From NCBI RefSeq assembly GCF_001612985.1, contig NZ_BDBM01000010.1, positions 1 through 64,000 on the forward strand: a stretch of DNA of 64,000 nucleotides, written 5' to 3'. Source of the DNA: Nocardia gamkensis NBRC 108242. GTDB taxonomy: Bacteria; Actinomycetota; Actinomycetes; Mycobacteriales; Mycobacteriaceae. A program made the translations under genes and the position numbers. A model generated the notes under the pieces. That model ran no database searches and was not told where the DNA came from. It was given only the letters and a program-made list of their open reading frames with translations. Below are positions 1-9,230 of this stretch, piece after piece. Positions within the stretch are counted from its first letter, which is position 1, and the number at the start of each line of letters is the position of its first letter.

Positions 1-92
1 CGATAGTCCAATCCGGTAAAGGTTTTGGCGTCGAGGTTACGCAACGAGGGAGTTTCGGTGAGCACCAGTCTCCATTCCCGGTGACCGTTCAT
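1..92 (-). CDS. Partial gene start running off the left edge
   Basis: An ATG at 92-90 opens a reading frame of 30 codons that stays open to the window edge, beginning MNGHREWRLVLTETPSLR. A weak GGGTG ribosome-site-like stretch lies upstream. The visible part has no motif I recognise, so no function is given. Only the N-terminus can be seen, and the call rests on the open frame and a plausible start. Confidence 0.35.
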   Translation of the reverse strand, partial: MNGHREWRLVLTETPSLRNLDAKTFTGLDY

Positions 93-274
93 GACTTCAC
101 CCGTCTCGGCGGGTCTCGGGTCGGGGGCGCCGGGACGCATGCATAGCCACCGGCTGCCAGGGTGCAGAAATGCTCCGTTTCGAGCGCAGTGAGAGTCGCA
201 GTGAGAGTAATGAGCTGGAGAAGCTGCGCGTCCGGGATCGATTCGCAGACCGGGTTCCGCTTCGACCACGCCGG

Positions 275-1189
275 TCATGTAGACGCCGGAGTCGCGTCTC
301 GGAGACTGTCCAAGGCAACGGTGAGGCGCTGCCGCAGCTCATCCGCGACCGAGCGCAGCCCCCCTCGGCCGACGACCCCCACCAGCGCGTCGGGATCGAT
401 CACCTCGACAGCCGTGCCGCTGTCGATCGCTCGCACCACCACCCTGGACGACATCACCAGGCCGGCCTGCCGGTCGGTGAGCAGTGCCCGATATGCGAGG
501 CTGGGATCGCAGACGTCCACGATCAGGTAGTCCTCGATGTCTCGACCGGCGTTCGCCTTCAGAGTGGCCTGGATGTCGACCTCGGCCGTCACCATGAGCC
601 CATGGTGTTGCAGTGCTTCCTTGGCGCGTTCGATCGCGACGCCGAACGGTGCGTCGAGATGGACCGCGATAGTCGTGGCCGGGGTGACCGGCACGCGGAT
701 CTCGGTCAGTAGGCGCCGAGGATCGGTGACCTCGTCCGGGCCGATCAGGTAAGCCTCGGTCGGCGGCCCGATCGGCCGGTAGCCGCCCTCGTGCATCCAC
801 TGCCGTAGCGCCTGATAAGCCGCACCGAGGTCGTGATAGCTACCACGATGGCAGGTGCGGGCGACCAAAGTACCGGCCATCACGACGACCTGTGCGCCGG
901 AACTCGGTCCGAGGTTGGGCGCGGGCTCGACCGGGACTCCGAACTCCACTGCGATCGCCTCGTCGGCGGGCATGTCGTCGTGGAAGGTGATCGTCGGCGC
1001 GCCACTGGCGGTCAACCCAGCGCGCCGCACGATCCGGGTCACCTCTCGCATGCCTTCTGCGATGTCCTGGCCCAGGAGATTTGGGCGGACCTCGCGTGGC
1101 ACCCGCAGCACTGCCTCCGGCGCCGACTCGACCAGGGTCACCTGATACTCCACTGAATCCTCCTCAGCCTTCTCGGTTTGTCCTGCCAC
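275..1189 (-). CDS. GyrI-like effector-binding domain fused to DUF302
   Basis: This 304-residue protein has two parts. Residues about 15-165 look like a GyrI/SOUL-type effector-binding fold (conserved GxY...Y..L..W region and a later EAYLIGPDE segment). Residues about 165-300 are a DUF302 domain, matching the separate DUF302 protein at 2714-3127 along its length (ATLKA...IEDYLI...CDPSLA). DUF302 proteins are often found near sulfur-metabolism and CsoR-type genes; their biochemical role is not settled. The combination suggests a small-molecule sensor or carrier acting in the same thiol module as the neighbouring CsoR-like regulator and DsbA-like protein. No membrane segment or signal peptide is visible. 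The domain calls are fairly secure, the role is inference. Confidence 0.7.
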   Translation of the reverse strand: MAGQTEKAEEDSVEYQVTLVESAPEAVLRVPREVRPNLLGQDIAEGMREVTRIVRRAGLTASGAPTITFHDDMPADEAIAVEFGVPVEPAPNLGPSSGAQVVVMAGTLVARTCHRGSYHDLGAAYQALRQWMHEGGYRPIGPPTEAYLIGPDEVTDPRRLLTEIRVPVTPATTIAVHLDAPFGVAIERAKEALQHHGLMVTAEVDIQATLKANAGRDIEDYLIVDVCDPSLAYRALLTDRQAGLVMSSRVVVRAIDSGTAVEVIDPDALVGVVGRGGLRSVADELRQRLTVALDSLRDATPAST

Positions 1190-1248
1190 GAGCGTGCGCT
1201 CCCGGCGACGTGGCCGAACAGGGGCGAAGGTCCTGCCCTGTGGGGTAG

Positions 1249-1455
1249 TGCGACGCCTACTGCGCCGTGGCCTTGCTTTTCGCGGACGCCTTCGATTGGC
1301 CCGACTGGTTCGACGCCGCGTCTCCGTTCACGCACACGCCGAACGCGCCGCTACGGACCGTCACCGCGGCACCGATACTCGCGATAGCCTCGAGCGCTCT
1401 GGTCGGCTTGGCGCTCGGTTTCGCCGGTTTCCGCCGCCGCGACGCCGGGTACTGA
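1249..1455 (+). pseudogene. C-terminal relic of an ABC-2 type exporter permease
   Basis: The frame reads DWFDAASPFTHTPNAPLR, then a hydrophobic helix, then FRRRDAGY and a stop. ABC-2 permeases of antibiotic exporters typically end with a DLSPFTH(V/T)P segment, a last membrane helix and a GFRRRD tail. An in-frame TAG lies just upstream at 1246-1248 and the rest of the permease and its ATPase partner are absent. This looks like the surviving tail of a deleted transporter gene. Confidence 0.5.
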
Positions 1456-1483
1456 GCGAGACTTCGTCCACTCGCACGCCGGG

Positions 1484-1654
1484 TCAGCGGAACCAGATGC
1501 GGCGAGGACGTCGCACTGGTTCCCGCTGGGGGGTGTCGTCGTGACCGGAGCACCACTGGTCCGGCGGGGTGGCGGCGCGGACGGCGTCGATGTGCGCGCC
1601 GCAGCCGGCCCAGGTGGTCTTGCCGCAGACGCGGCAGGTGACGGGGGAGCACAT
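1484..1654 (-). CDS. Small Cys-rich (zinc-ribbon-like) protein
   Basis: A 56-residue frame starts at the ATG at 1654-1652, which overlaps the TGA of the upstream DsbA-like gene by one base (TGATG), so the two are probably translationally coupled. The protein begins MCSPVTCRVCGKTTWAGCG, has CxxC and further Cys/His residues (GCGAH, WCSGHDD) and ends in a basic PRRIWFR tail. Four or more Cys/His ligands in so short a protein suggest zinc binding. I do not know its partner. Its position in the operon links it to thiol or metal handling. Confidence 0.6.
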   Translation of the reverse strand: MCSPVTCRVCGKTTWAGCGAHIDAVRAATPPDQWCSGHDDTPQREPVRRPRRIWFR

Positions 1655-2265
1655 CAGGGCTGTTCCTCGTTCCCGACGAAGGTGGGCGGGCCGTGGTAGG
1701 GACGCTGCAGTGCGGCGAATCCTGGAGTGGTGGCCGCGGTGACGATGGCATCCAGCAGTTCGGGGGCATGTCGTGCGGGGGGAGGCTCGGTCAAGACGGG
1801 GCCACCGAAGGCGTGGCCATCGATGCTGATGATGGGGCTGCCGCCGCTCCCGCCGAGCGCGGTCTGGCTGGCGTGATGGGCGCGGGCCACTGCGGCGTCG
1901 TAACGAGCGTCATCGAGCGATTCGAGCAGCGTGCGATCGTGTCCGGCCGCGTCCAGAGCTGCAGCTACCGCGTCGTCGACGTGCTGTGCGCGCTCATGCA
2001 ATCGCAGACCCAGCGCCAGGTAGAGCGGCGCGAAGGCGGCCTGGCCGTCCTGCTCGACAGCGGCGGCGAACACACGGCCGATCCGGCGCGATCGGGTCAT
2101 CATCGGCGCGTGGTCGGCATCGACGTCGCGACCGCCGTTGAGTACCGCCAGACTCATCTGGCGCAAGGTCACCACGTGGTCGGCGCCGGCGCTGTCGAGC
2201 AGCCACTGCGCGGCCACCCAAGCGAATGGGCACACCGGATCCACGTATAGGTCGATATCGGCCAT
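1654..2265 (-). CDS. DsbA-like mycothiol-dependent nitroreductase-family protein
   Basis: The 203-residue protein begins at the ATG at 2265-2263, preceded by a strong AGGAGG (2271-2277); an upstream in-frame ATG would add 27 unconvincing residues that run through the operator sites. It has the thioredoxin-fold DsbA arrangement of the Rv2466c group. The active-site loop reads VDPVCPFAW, where Rv2466c-type proteins have CPWC, so the resolving cysteine is replaced by alanine and only one active-site thiol remains. A cis-Pro-type loop (GGSGGSPIISI) lies near residue 150. Such proteins use mycothiol as reductant. It is divergent from the CsoR-like gene across three palindromes and probably co-regulated with it. 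Confidence 0.75.
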   Translation of the reverse strand: MADIDLYVDPVCPFAWVAAQWLLDSAGADHVVTLRQMSLAVLNGGRDVDADHAPMMTRSRRIGRVFAAAVEQDGQAAFAPLYLALGLRLHERAQHVDDAVAAALDAAGHDRTLLESLDDARYDAAVARAHHASQTALGGSGGSPIISIDGHAFGGPVLTEPPPARHAPELLDAIVTAATTPGFAALQRPYHGPPTFVGNEEQP

Positions 2266-2294
2266 GGAAATCCTCCTGTCGCCGGTAAAAGGAG

Positions 2295-2314
2295 ATATAC
2301 GGGTGGGGGTATAT
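2295..2314. promoter_or_regulatory. Degenerate third operator-like palindrome
   Basis: ATATAC at 2295-2300 and GTATAT at 2309-2314 form inverted arms around a G-rich centre, resembling the two stronger sites downstream. Its centre is 27 bp from the next site. It lies just upstream of the ribosome site of the minus-strand DsbA-like gene. Confidence 0.4.
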
Positions 2315-2320
2315 TCGCCT

Positions 2321-2342
2321 AATATACCCCCAGGGGTATATT
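2321..2342. promoter_or_regulatory. CsoR/CstR-type operator 1
   Basis: The core ATACCCCCAGGGGTAT at 2324-2339, extended by AATAT/ATATT flanks, is a near-perfect 22-bp palindrome. TACCCC...GGGGTA palindromes are the known operator type of the CsoR/CstR repressor family. It lies between the divergent DsbA-like and CsoR-like genes and could control both. Confidence 0.75.
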
Positions 2343-2359
2343 GCATAGCATCTTGGTAG

Positions 2360-2683
<324 letters not shown>

Positions 2684-2713
2684 CTCACACCCCCTCTACG
2701 GAAGGACCGCACC

Positions 2714-3127
2714 ATGAATCTGGGACTGTCCACCACTTTGCACACCGGCTTCGACGACGCCGTCGCCCGGACCCGGACCGCCCTGAGCGAGCAGGGATTC
2801 GGCGTCCTCACCGAGATCGACGTCCGAGCCACCCTGAAGGCCAAACTCGACGAGAACATCGAGGACTACCTGATCCTCGGTGCCTGCAATCCATCGCTGG
2901 CCCACGAGGCGGTCGGTATCGACCGGCAGATCGGGCTCCTGCTGCCCTGCAACGTCGTCGTACGCCGGAACCCCGACTCGGACGCCGAGATCCTCGTGGA
3001 AGCGATGAATCCGCAACTCATGGTCCAGGTCACCGACGAACCTGCCCTGCAATCGGTAGCCACGCGGGCGGCCGCCAAGCTACAGGCTGCCATCGACTCC
3101 TTGAGCACCCTGAGCAGCAGCCTCTGA
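2714..3127 (+). CDS. DUF302 domain protein
   Basis: A 137-residue stand-alone DUF302 protein. It shows the family segments TGFDDAVARTRTALSEQGF, IDVRATLKAK and ACNPSLAHEA. It matches the C-terminal half of the 275-1189 protein, so the locus holds two paralogous DUF302 units. It follows the CsoR-like gene by 30 bp with an AAGGA ribosome site and is very likely in its operon. Its last 48 bases overlap the tail of the convergent SRPBCC gene. The molecular function of DUF302 is unknown; the regulator next to it suggests a role in reactive sulfur or thiol chemistry. Confidence 0.8.
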   Translation: MNLGLSTTLHTGFDDAVARTRTALSEQGFGVLTEIDVRATLKAKLDENIEDYLILGACNPSLAHEAVGIDRQIGLLLPCNVVVRRNPDSDAEILVEAMNPQLMVQVTDEPALQSVATRAAAKLQAAIDSLSTLSSSL

Positions 3128-3793
3128 CGTGCCCCTCGCGGGTGTCCGCGGTGGCGTGGGCGCTTTCGACGTCTCGGATGGCCGGTGCGCGTGTCCGAGC
3201 CGCTCTGCTCGCTGTTCGATACCGCGCAGCATCTTTCGTTCCATGATGAGACTGCCCGGTTCCATCACGAGCACGGTGAACAGGCGCGTGAACGGGGACG
3301 CTCCGGTCAGCGCGATGCGGTTGCGGCTCACGAGCCGGGTCGCCGCACCCATGGGATAAAGGCCGAAGGACCAGACCCAGCGGCCGTCCTCGGACGCGAA
3401 GGTGAGATTGTGCTCGCTTTCGACAATCGCGGCCCTCATACGCGGACCGGACTTGCCGATCGGGAAGCTGTCGCCGACCGCGAGGTTCTGGAACTGCGGC
3501 AGGATCTCTCGGGCGCTGTGCATATCGAGGCCGAGCAGGTTCTCGATCCAATCGTAGGTGTAAGCGCCGCCGCGCCCGGGTCCCAGTTGAACCAGCCACG
3601 GCCAGATCTTGTCGGCGCCTGTGTCGATCGTGATCGCGCGCGTCGAGACGATATCGGCGTCCACCAGCAAATCATCACCGGGCATGACCCGCGCGATCTC
3701 TTCCCCGCAGGCGCCCCAGGTCAGCCATCTGGTGCGCATCCGGCTTCCGGTGAGCCTTCCGAGCGCCGATCCGAATGTGGTCGTCGTGTTCAT
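3080..3793 (-). CDS. SRPBCC-family (polyketide-cyclase-like) protein
   Basis: A protein of about 237 residues starting at ATG 3793-3791; a start nine bases upstream is possible. The core (residues about 45-190) has the START/SRPBCC pattern: TRAITIDTGADKIWPWLVQLG near the start of the fold, a central GRWVWSFGLYP strand pair and a C-terminal helix with MERKMLRGIEQRAERL. The last 40 or so residues are low-complexity, Ala/Pro/Ser-rich, and run into the 3' end of the DUF302 gene. They may be an extension caused by loss of the original stop. SRPBCC proteins bind hydrophobic ligands; nothing here shows which. Confidence 0.65.
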   Translation of the reverse strand: MNTTTTFGSALGRLTGSRMRTRWLTWGACGEEIARVMPGDDLLVDADIVSTRAITIDTGADKIWPWLVQLGPGRGGAYTYDWIENLLGLDMHSAREILPQFQNLAVGDSFPIGKSGPRMRAAIVESEHNLTFASEDGRWVWSFGLYPMGAATRLVSRNRIALTGASPFTRLFTVLVMEPGSLIMERKMLRGIEQRAERLGHAHRPSETSKAPTPPRTPARGTSEAAAQGAQGVDGSL

Positions 3794-3968
3794 GACGTCC
3801 AACTTCCCCTCGATTCACCGCGTGGGCATGCGGCTTGGCGGCTGCGGCTCCGATGCTCAGCCGGGTCGGTCTCCGGGATCGACGCGCGGCGCAGTGCCTG
3901 TCCGATCGTCTGGGTGACGGCGGTGGCCCTGGCCTCGGGGAGAATGGAGGTCAGGGCCGGCGGCCTCA

Positions 3969-4964
3969 CTACGTCTCGCGGGTGGAGTCGGGCATGTCGA
4001 GGATCTCGCTGAGCGGACGGCGTGGCGTCGCCGGACCGTCGCGCTCCGCTTCGGGCGCGATACCCACCCGGATCAAGACCTGCGGCAGGCCGGAGTGCCC
4101 GGTCAGCTCGCGGACCACGGCGCGGCTGCGCGGCACTTCGGTCATATGAGTCAGCGGGCAGGTCGCGAACCCGGCGAGGGTGCATTCCAGGAGCACCGTG
4201 GACAACACCTCACCGCAACGCACCAGGTCCTCGGGTGTGTCGCGGTCGGTGGACAGCACGAGGATCAACGAATGGTCCTCGGTGACCTCGCCGCGTCGTT
4301 CGCCGGTGGCGGCGGTGGGGAACTTGCGGGCCACGGCTACTCGCGACCGTTCCTCCTGCGAGATCAAGGCTTCGCTGGGCACGCCCGCGTCGGCGATCGC
4401 GTGTCCTGTCCACCATTGCATCTCGGCGTGGTATCCGGCGTCGTAGCGGCGCAAGGCGGCGCTCATCTCCGAGGCGCGGGCCAAGGTGGGGCGGCTGTCG
4501 TCTCCCAGGACGTCGAGCGTGGCGTCGGAGGGATCGAAGGTCGTCCGTAGGACCTCTTCGAAGTCGGGCCATCCGATGGGCGCTCGGAACGGGAGCCGGT
4601 CGGTATGCCGCCGCAGGATGGCGTCGGCGCGGGCACGGTCGCCCTCGGTGACGATCCGCGCCCGTTCGAAGGTGATGTTGGCCAGGTGCTCGCGGCGGTT
4701 CGGGTCGGGGAAGCGGGCGAGGTGGATTCGCCATCCCGCGGCGGCCATCGCGGCGCGCAGATGGTCCAGTGCGATACCGCAGCTGAGCAGCATCTGCCTG
4801 CCGGAGGTGTCGGTCGCCGAAAGCATGCGTTCGGGCACGGCGAACAGCCGCAGGGCGTGGCCGTCGAAGCTCCAGTGCCAGGGTTGGCTGTTGTGCAGTG
4901 ACGGCGCCCGGCCGGCGAGCAGGACGGCCTTCTCGATGGTCTCTCCGGTCGGTAGCTGGTTCAT
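3969..4964 (-). CDS. Acg-family FMN-binding nitroreductase-like protein
   Basis: A 331-residue protein with the Acg (Rv2032-type) double nitroreductase pattern: an N-terminal RAPSLHNSQPWHW FMN-site motif at about residues 18-30, a second LVLSTDRDTPEDLVRCGEVLS half, and TCPLTHMTEVPRSRAVVRELTG near the C-terminus. Acg-type proteins bind FMN but are reported to lack normal nitroreductase activity, and in mycobacteria they belong to the DosR hypoxia regulon. The gene is divergent from the otsB1-like gene across 136 bp that contain a possible DosR box. This fits a dormancy role. Confidence 0.8.
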   Translation of the reverse strand: MNQLPTGETIEKAVLLAGRAPSLHNSQPWHWSFDGHALRLFAVPERMLSATDTSGRQMLLSCGIALDHLRAAMAAAGWRIHLARFPDPNRREHLANITFERARIVTEGDRARADAILRRHTDRLPFRAPIGWPDFEEVLRTTFDPSDATLDVLGDDSRPTLARASEMSAALRRYDAGYHAEMQWWTGHAIADAGVPSEALISQEERSRVAVARKFPTAATGERRGEVTEDHSLILVLSTDRDTPEDLVRCGEVLSTVLLECTLAGFATCPLTHMTEVPRSRAVVRELTGHSGLPQVLIRVGIAPEAERDGPATPRRPLSEILDMPDSTRET

Positions 4965-4997
4965 AGTGTCACGGTAGGGATCGACGGCCGATGTGCG

Positions 4998-5017
4998 GAG
5001 GAGTCGTAGGTCCCGAA
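4998..5017 (-). promoter_or_regulatory. Possible DosR/DevR box
   Basis: Read on the minus strand the site begins TTCGGGACCTACGAC and continues TCCTC. It matches the mycobacterial DosR consensus (TTSGGGACT...GNCCC) at most conserved positions with about four mismatches. It lies between two divergent genes whose homologues are DosR targets. No binding data; the match is imperfect. Confidence 0.3.
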
Positions 5018-5100
5018 TCCCACCGCAGGTGGTCCTTTGTACGACTACCGCGTGACCTCGGCCCCTGGACGGGCGGCATCGGTCCGTTCAGGCTGGAGGG

Positions 5101-8100
5101 ATGGGACACGGTGGCACGGCCCTGCCGGTGATCGATGCGCGCAGGCACGACGCGGTGATCTTCGATATGGACGGTGTGGTGACCGATAGCGCGTCGATGC
5201 ACGCCGCGGCCTGGACGGAATTGTTCGACGTCTTCTTGGATCACCGTCCGGCCGGCGCCGGACAGGACCGCTCCCCGTTCACCGAGGACGACTATCTGCG
5301 TTTCGTCGACGGCAAACCCCGCTATCGGGGTGTCGCGGATTTTCTCGCCGCACGGGGGATCGACCTGCCGTGGGGGAACTCTTCCGATCCGGAAACGGCC
5401 GAAACGGTCTGTGGGCTGGGCAACCGGAAGGATCTCCTGTTCCTGGAGAAGGTCGCCCGCGAGGGGGTGCGAGTGTTCGGATCCACGGTCACGCTGATCC
5501 GGCGGCTCGGCGACGCGGGCGTCCGCACAGGGGTGTTCTCCGCGAGCCGCCACTGCGCGGACGTGCTCACGGCCGCTGGTGTCGCCGATCTGTTCGCGGT
5601 GCGGGTGGACGGCATCGTCGCCGAGAAGCTGGGCCTGCCGGGGAAGCCGGATCCGGCGATGCTGCTCGAGGCCGCCCGGCAGCTGGGTGCCGAGCCGGAT
5701 CGGACGGTGGTCGTCGAGGATGCCGAGGCGGGTGTGGCGGCCGGACGCGGCGGCGGTTTCGCCCTGGTCATCGGCGTCGACCGGCACGCGAACGCCGACC
5801 GGTTGCTCGCGCACGGCGCCGACTTCGTGGTCTCCGACCTGGCGGAGGTAGGACTGCGCGGCGGATTCCGGCGGATGTCGGAACTTCCGGACGCCCTGAA
5901 ATGCCGGTCACGCATCGCCGATCTGTTGGGCACCGAAAAGCCCGCCGTCCTACTGGATTTCGACGGCACAGTGGCCGATATCGTCGCCGACCCCGCCGAC
6001 GCCGAACCAATCGACGGCGTCGCGGCAGTGCTGGCAGAACTGGCCGGACAATGCCCGGTCGCGGTCATCAGCGGCCGCGACCTCACCGATCTCCGGGAGC
6101 GCGTCGGGGTCGACGGAATCTGGTACGCGGGCAGCCACGGCTTCGAACTCATGGCCCCGGACGGCACCCGGCATGTCCACGACGCCGCGCCGGGCGCGGA
6201 GCGGGTACTCGCCGAGGTGGCCGGTGACCTGAGTCGGAGATTGCGCGACGTAGCGGGGGTTCTGGTCGAGCCGAAGCGCTTCGCTGTCGCCGTCCACCAC
6301 CGAAATGTCGCGGGCGACGAAGTCGCGCGGGTGGTCGCCGCCGTGCACGAGACCGGTCAGGCCGCGGGCTTGCGGGTCACGCATGGCCGGCGGGTCACCG
6401 AATTGCGACCGGATGTGGATTGGGACAAGGGCACCGCGTTGCGGTGGATCCTCCAGCACCTCGCCACCCCGGTGTCGCCGGTCTACCTGGGCGACGACCT
6501 GACCGACGAGGATGCCTTCGACGCCGTCGGAGCCGATGGCGTCGCGATCGTGGTGCGTGCCGAAGAGACCGGCGACCGGCACACCGCTGCCCGGTTCTCG
6601 GTCGCCGGAACCCGGCAGGTGCGTGCCTTCCTGCATCGGCTGGCGGAGTTGTTGCGCGGCGGGACGACTGCCGTCGCCCCGGACGCGTGGACGCTCACCT
6701 TCGACGGTTACGACCCGGCGCAGGAGAAGCTTCGCGAGGCGCTGTGCACGCTCGGCAACGGCTACTTCGCCACCCGCGGTGCGGCGCCGGAGTCTCCGGC
6801 CGGAGGGGTCCACTATCCGGGCACCTATGTCGCCGGGGTGTACAACCGGCTCACCGACCAGATCGGCGGGCACGTCATCGACAACGAGAGTCTGGTGAAT
6901 CTGCCGAACTGGCTTCCCGTGACCTTCCGGATCGACGGCGGCGACTGGTTCGCCCTCGATTCGGCGACCTTGCTGGATTACCGGCAGCAGCTGGATCTTC
7001 GCCACGCCGAACTCGTACGGCGGTTCCGCTTCCGTGATCGTGCCGGGCGGATCACCGCTGTGTCGCAACGCCGCTTCGTCGCCATGCATCGCCCGCACCT
7101 GGGCGCACTGGAAACGACGATCACCGCCGAGAACTGGTCGGGCACGCTGCGAATCCGCTCCACGATCGACGCAAGAGTGCGCAATCGGCTGGTGCAGCGC
7201 TATCACGATCTGTCGGACAACCATCTGGTAACGGAACGCGCTGTCGAGCTGTCCGGCGATTCGGTGCTGCTCGCCGTGCGCACCAATGGATCCGGCCTGC
7301 CGGTGGCGATGGCGACGCGCAGCACGCTGCGACGCGGCGGTGAACCGGTCGACCAGGTTGTGGATTCGATCGATCGAGACGGACTGATCGGCCACGAGTA
7401 CACCGTCGACATCGCCGCCGGAAACTCGGCCACCGTGGAGAAGATCGTCAGCGTCTGCACCGGACGGGATCACGCGAACCCGGGAACCGAAGAGGGGGCT
7501 GTCCGCCGGCTCGACAGCACCGGCGGCTATGCGGAGTTGTTCGAGGGACATGCCGTCGCTTGGGAGCATCTGTGGGCGCGGCTGCGCATCGACCTCGACG
7601 GCCGGGAACAGCCGGCCCGGGTCGTGCGCCTACACCTGTTGCACCTGGTGCAGACGTTGTCACCGAACACCGTGGATCTCGATGTGGGCGTGCCCGCGCG
7701 CGGCCTGCACGGTGAGGCCTATCGCGGTCACGTGTTCTGGGACGAGCTTTTCGTCTTTCCCGTGCTGAATACCCGCTTCCCCCATTCGACTCGATCCTTG
7801 CTGCGATACCGCTATCGCCGGTTGCCCGAGGCCCGCCGGGCGGCCGCTGCGGCGGGACTGGCCGGAGCGATGTTCCCGTGGCAGTCCGGCAGCGACGGCC
7901 GCGAAGAAAGCCAGCGACTGCATCTGAACCCGCTGTCGGGACGGTGGAATCCGGATCCCAGCCGCCGCGCGCACCACATCGGGATCGCGATCGCCTACAA
8001 CGTCTGGCAGTACTATCAGGCCACCGGTGACCTGGAGTTCCTCATCGATTCCGGCGCGGAACTACTGGTGGAAATCGCTCGATTCTGGGCAAGCCTGGCG

Positions 8101-9087
8101 ACCTACGACACCGAGCGCGACCGCTACACGATCGGCGGTGTCATCGGCCCCGACGAATTCCATTCCGGCTATCCGGACGCGCCCGGGGGCGGCATCGACA
8201 ACAACGCCTACACCAATGTCATGGCGGCTTGGGTGATCCTGCGGGCGATCGACGCGCTCACACTGCTCGCCCCGCGCGAACGGTCGGAATTGCTGGAGAC
8301 GCTGTCGGTGCGACCGTCGGAACAGCGGCATTGGCACGACGTAGCCCGGCGGATGTACGTGCCGTTCCATGACGGGGTCATCAGCCAGTTCGAGGGATAC
8401 GAGCAGCTGGCCGAGCTGGATTGGGACGATTACCGTCGCCGTTACGGCAACATCCAGCGGTTGGACCGGATACTCGAAGCCGAGGGCGACGACGTCAACC
8501 GCTATCAGGCTGCCAAGCAAGCCGATGTGCTGATGCTGTTCTATCTCCTGTCGGCCGACGAACTGTGCGAACTGCTGGGGTATCTCGGGTACCAGCTGCC
8601 CGGTGAGATGATTCCGCGGACCATCGACTACTACCTGGCGCGGACATCGCACGGTTCGACGCTCAGCGCGCTGGTGCATTCGTGGGTGCTGGCGCGAGCC
8701 AACCGTGATCGCGCAGTGGAGTTCTTCGATCTGGTGCTGGGCTCCGACGTCGCCGACATCCAGGGCGGCACCACCGCGGAAGGCATTCACCTCGCCGCGA
8801 TGGCTGGCAGCGTCGACCTGCTGCAACGCTGCTTCACCGGCATGGAACTGCGCCAAGACCGCCTGGTCTTCTGCCCGTACTGGCCCGCCTCGCTCGGCGC
8901 CCTGTCGTTCCCGATGATCTATCGCGGCCACCGGCTGACGGTGCGCGTCAGCGGCGACGGCGTCGAGATCACCTCGGATCCGGGCGCGTCGCCGCCGATC
9001 GAGATCACCTGCCGGGAACGGACCGCGCGGCTGGCGCCCGGCGACACGGTCCGGCTGGTGAACTCGACCCCTGCCCGCACGGGATGA
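5101..9087 (+). CDS. otsB1: OtsB1-like protein: HAD phosphatase + trehalose-phosphatase + GH65
   Basis: At 1328 residues this matches the size of mycobacterial OtsB1 (Rv2006). Domain 1 (about 15-265) is a beta-phosphoglucomutase-type HAD domain with DMDGVV at 22-27. Domain 2 (about 280-520) is a trehalose-6-phosphatase-type HAD with LLDFDGT at 284-290 and the YLGDDLTDEDAF motif. Domain 3 (about 535-1310) is a family-65 glycoside hydrolase/phosphorylase with LGNGYFATRG, a WDELFVFPVL segment and the GPDEFHSG motif whose E1019 is the expected general acid. The combination suggests interconversion of trehalose or maltose, glucose phosphates and trehalose-6-phosphate. Whether the phosphatase domain is active is uncertain, as main trehalose synthesis in mycobacteria uses OtsB2. 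The start has little ribosome site; it is set by domain position. Confidence 0.85.
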   Translation: MGHGGTALPVIDARRHDAVIFDMDGVVTDSASMHAAAWTELFDVFLDHRPAGAGQDRSPFTEDDYLRFVDGKPRYRGVADFLAARGIDLPWGNSSDPETAETVCGLGNRKDLLFLEKVAREGVRVFGSTVTLIRRLGDAGVRTGVFSASRHCADVLTAAGVADLFAVRVDGIVAEKLGLPGKPDPAMLLEAARQLGAEPDRTVVVEDAEAGVAAGRGGGFALVIGVDRHANADRLLAHGADFVVSDLAEVGLRGGFRRMSELPDALKCRSRIADLLGTEKPAVLLDFDGTVADIVADPADAEPIDGVAAVLAELAGQCPVAVISGRDLTDLRERVGVDGIWYAGSHGFELMAPDGTRHVHDAAPGAERVLAEVAGDLSRRLRDVAGVLVEPKRFAVAVHHRNVAGDEVARVVAAVHETGQAAGLRVTHGRRVTELRPDVDWDKGTALRWILQHLATPVSPVYLGDDLTDEDAFDAVGADGVAIVVRAEETGDRHTAARFSVAGTRQVRAFLHRLAELLRGGTTAVAPDAWTLTFDGYDPAQEKLREALCTLGNGYFATRGAAPESPAGGVHYPGTYVAGVYNRLTDQIGGHVIDNESLVNLPNWLPVTFRIDGGDWFALDSATLLDYRQQLDLRHAELVRRFRFRDRAGRITAVSQRRFVAMHRPHLGALETTITAENWSGTLRIRSTIDARVRNRLVQRYHDLSDNHLVTERAVELSGDSVLLAVRTNGSGLPVAMATRSTLRRGGEPVDQVVDSIDRDGLIGHEYTVDIAAGNSATVEKIVSVCTGRDHANPGTEEGAVRRLDSTGGYAELFEGHAVAWEHLWARLRIDLDGREQPARVVRLHLLHLVQTLSPNTVDLDVGVPARGLHGEAYRGHVFWDELFVFPVLNTRFPHSTRSLLRYRYRRLPEARRAAAAAGLAGAMFPWQSGSDGREESQRLHLNPLSGRWNPDPSRRAHHIGIAIAYNVWQYYQATGDLEFLIDSGAELLVEIARFWASLATYDTERDRYTIGGVIGPDEFHSGYPDAPGGGIDNNAYTNVMAAWVILRAIDALTLLAPRERSELLETLSVRPSEQRHWHDVARRMYVPFHDGVISQFEGYEQLAELDWDDYRRRYGNIQRLDRILEAEGDDVNRYQAAKQADVLMLFYLLSADELCELLGYLGYQLPGEMIPRTIDYYLARTSHGSTLSALVHSWVLARANRDRAVEFFDLVLGSDVADIQGGTTAEGIHLAAMAGSVDLLQRCFTGMELRQDRLVFCPYWPASLGALSFPMIYRGHRLTVRVSGDGVEITSDPGASPPIEITCRERTARLAPGDTVRLVNSTPARTG

Positions 9088-9230
9088 GCGCGTGGACGAG
9101 GCGGTCAGCTCTGCGAAAAGCAGCAGCCATAGCCTTACCTCGGCGTCCCCGGTCCTGGTGCTCGGCCGAGGCGGTGGTGGCTGCACTGTGAAGAGGCGCT
9201 ACACGATCACATGGGCTCAGGAGGCATGGC

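Noticed and set aside
5950..7569. 539-residue minus-strand frame inside the OtsB1-like gene
   Set aside because: It lies wholly antisense to conserved trehalose-phosphatase and GH65 motifs; a GC-skew shadow frame.
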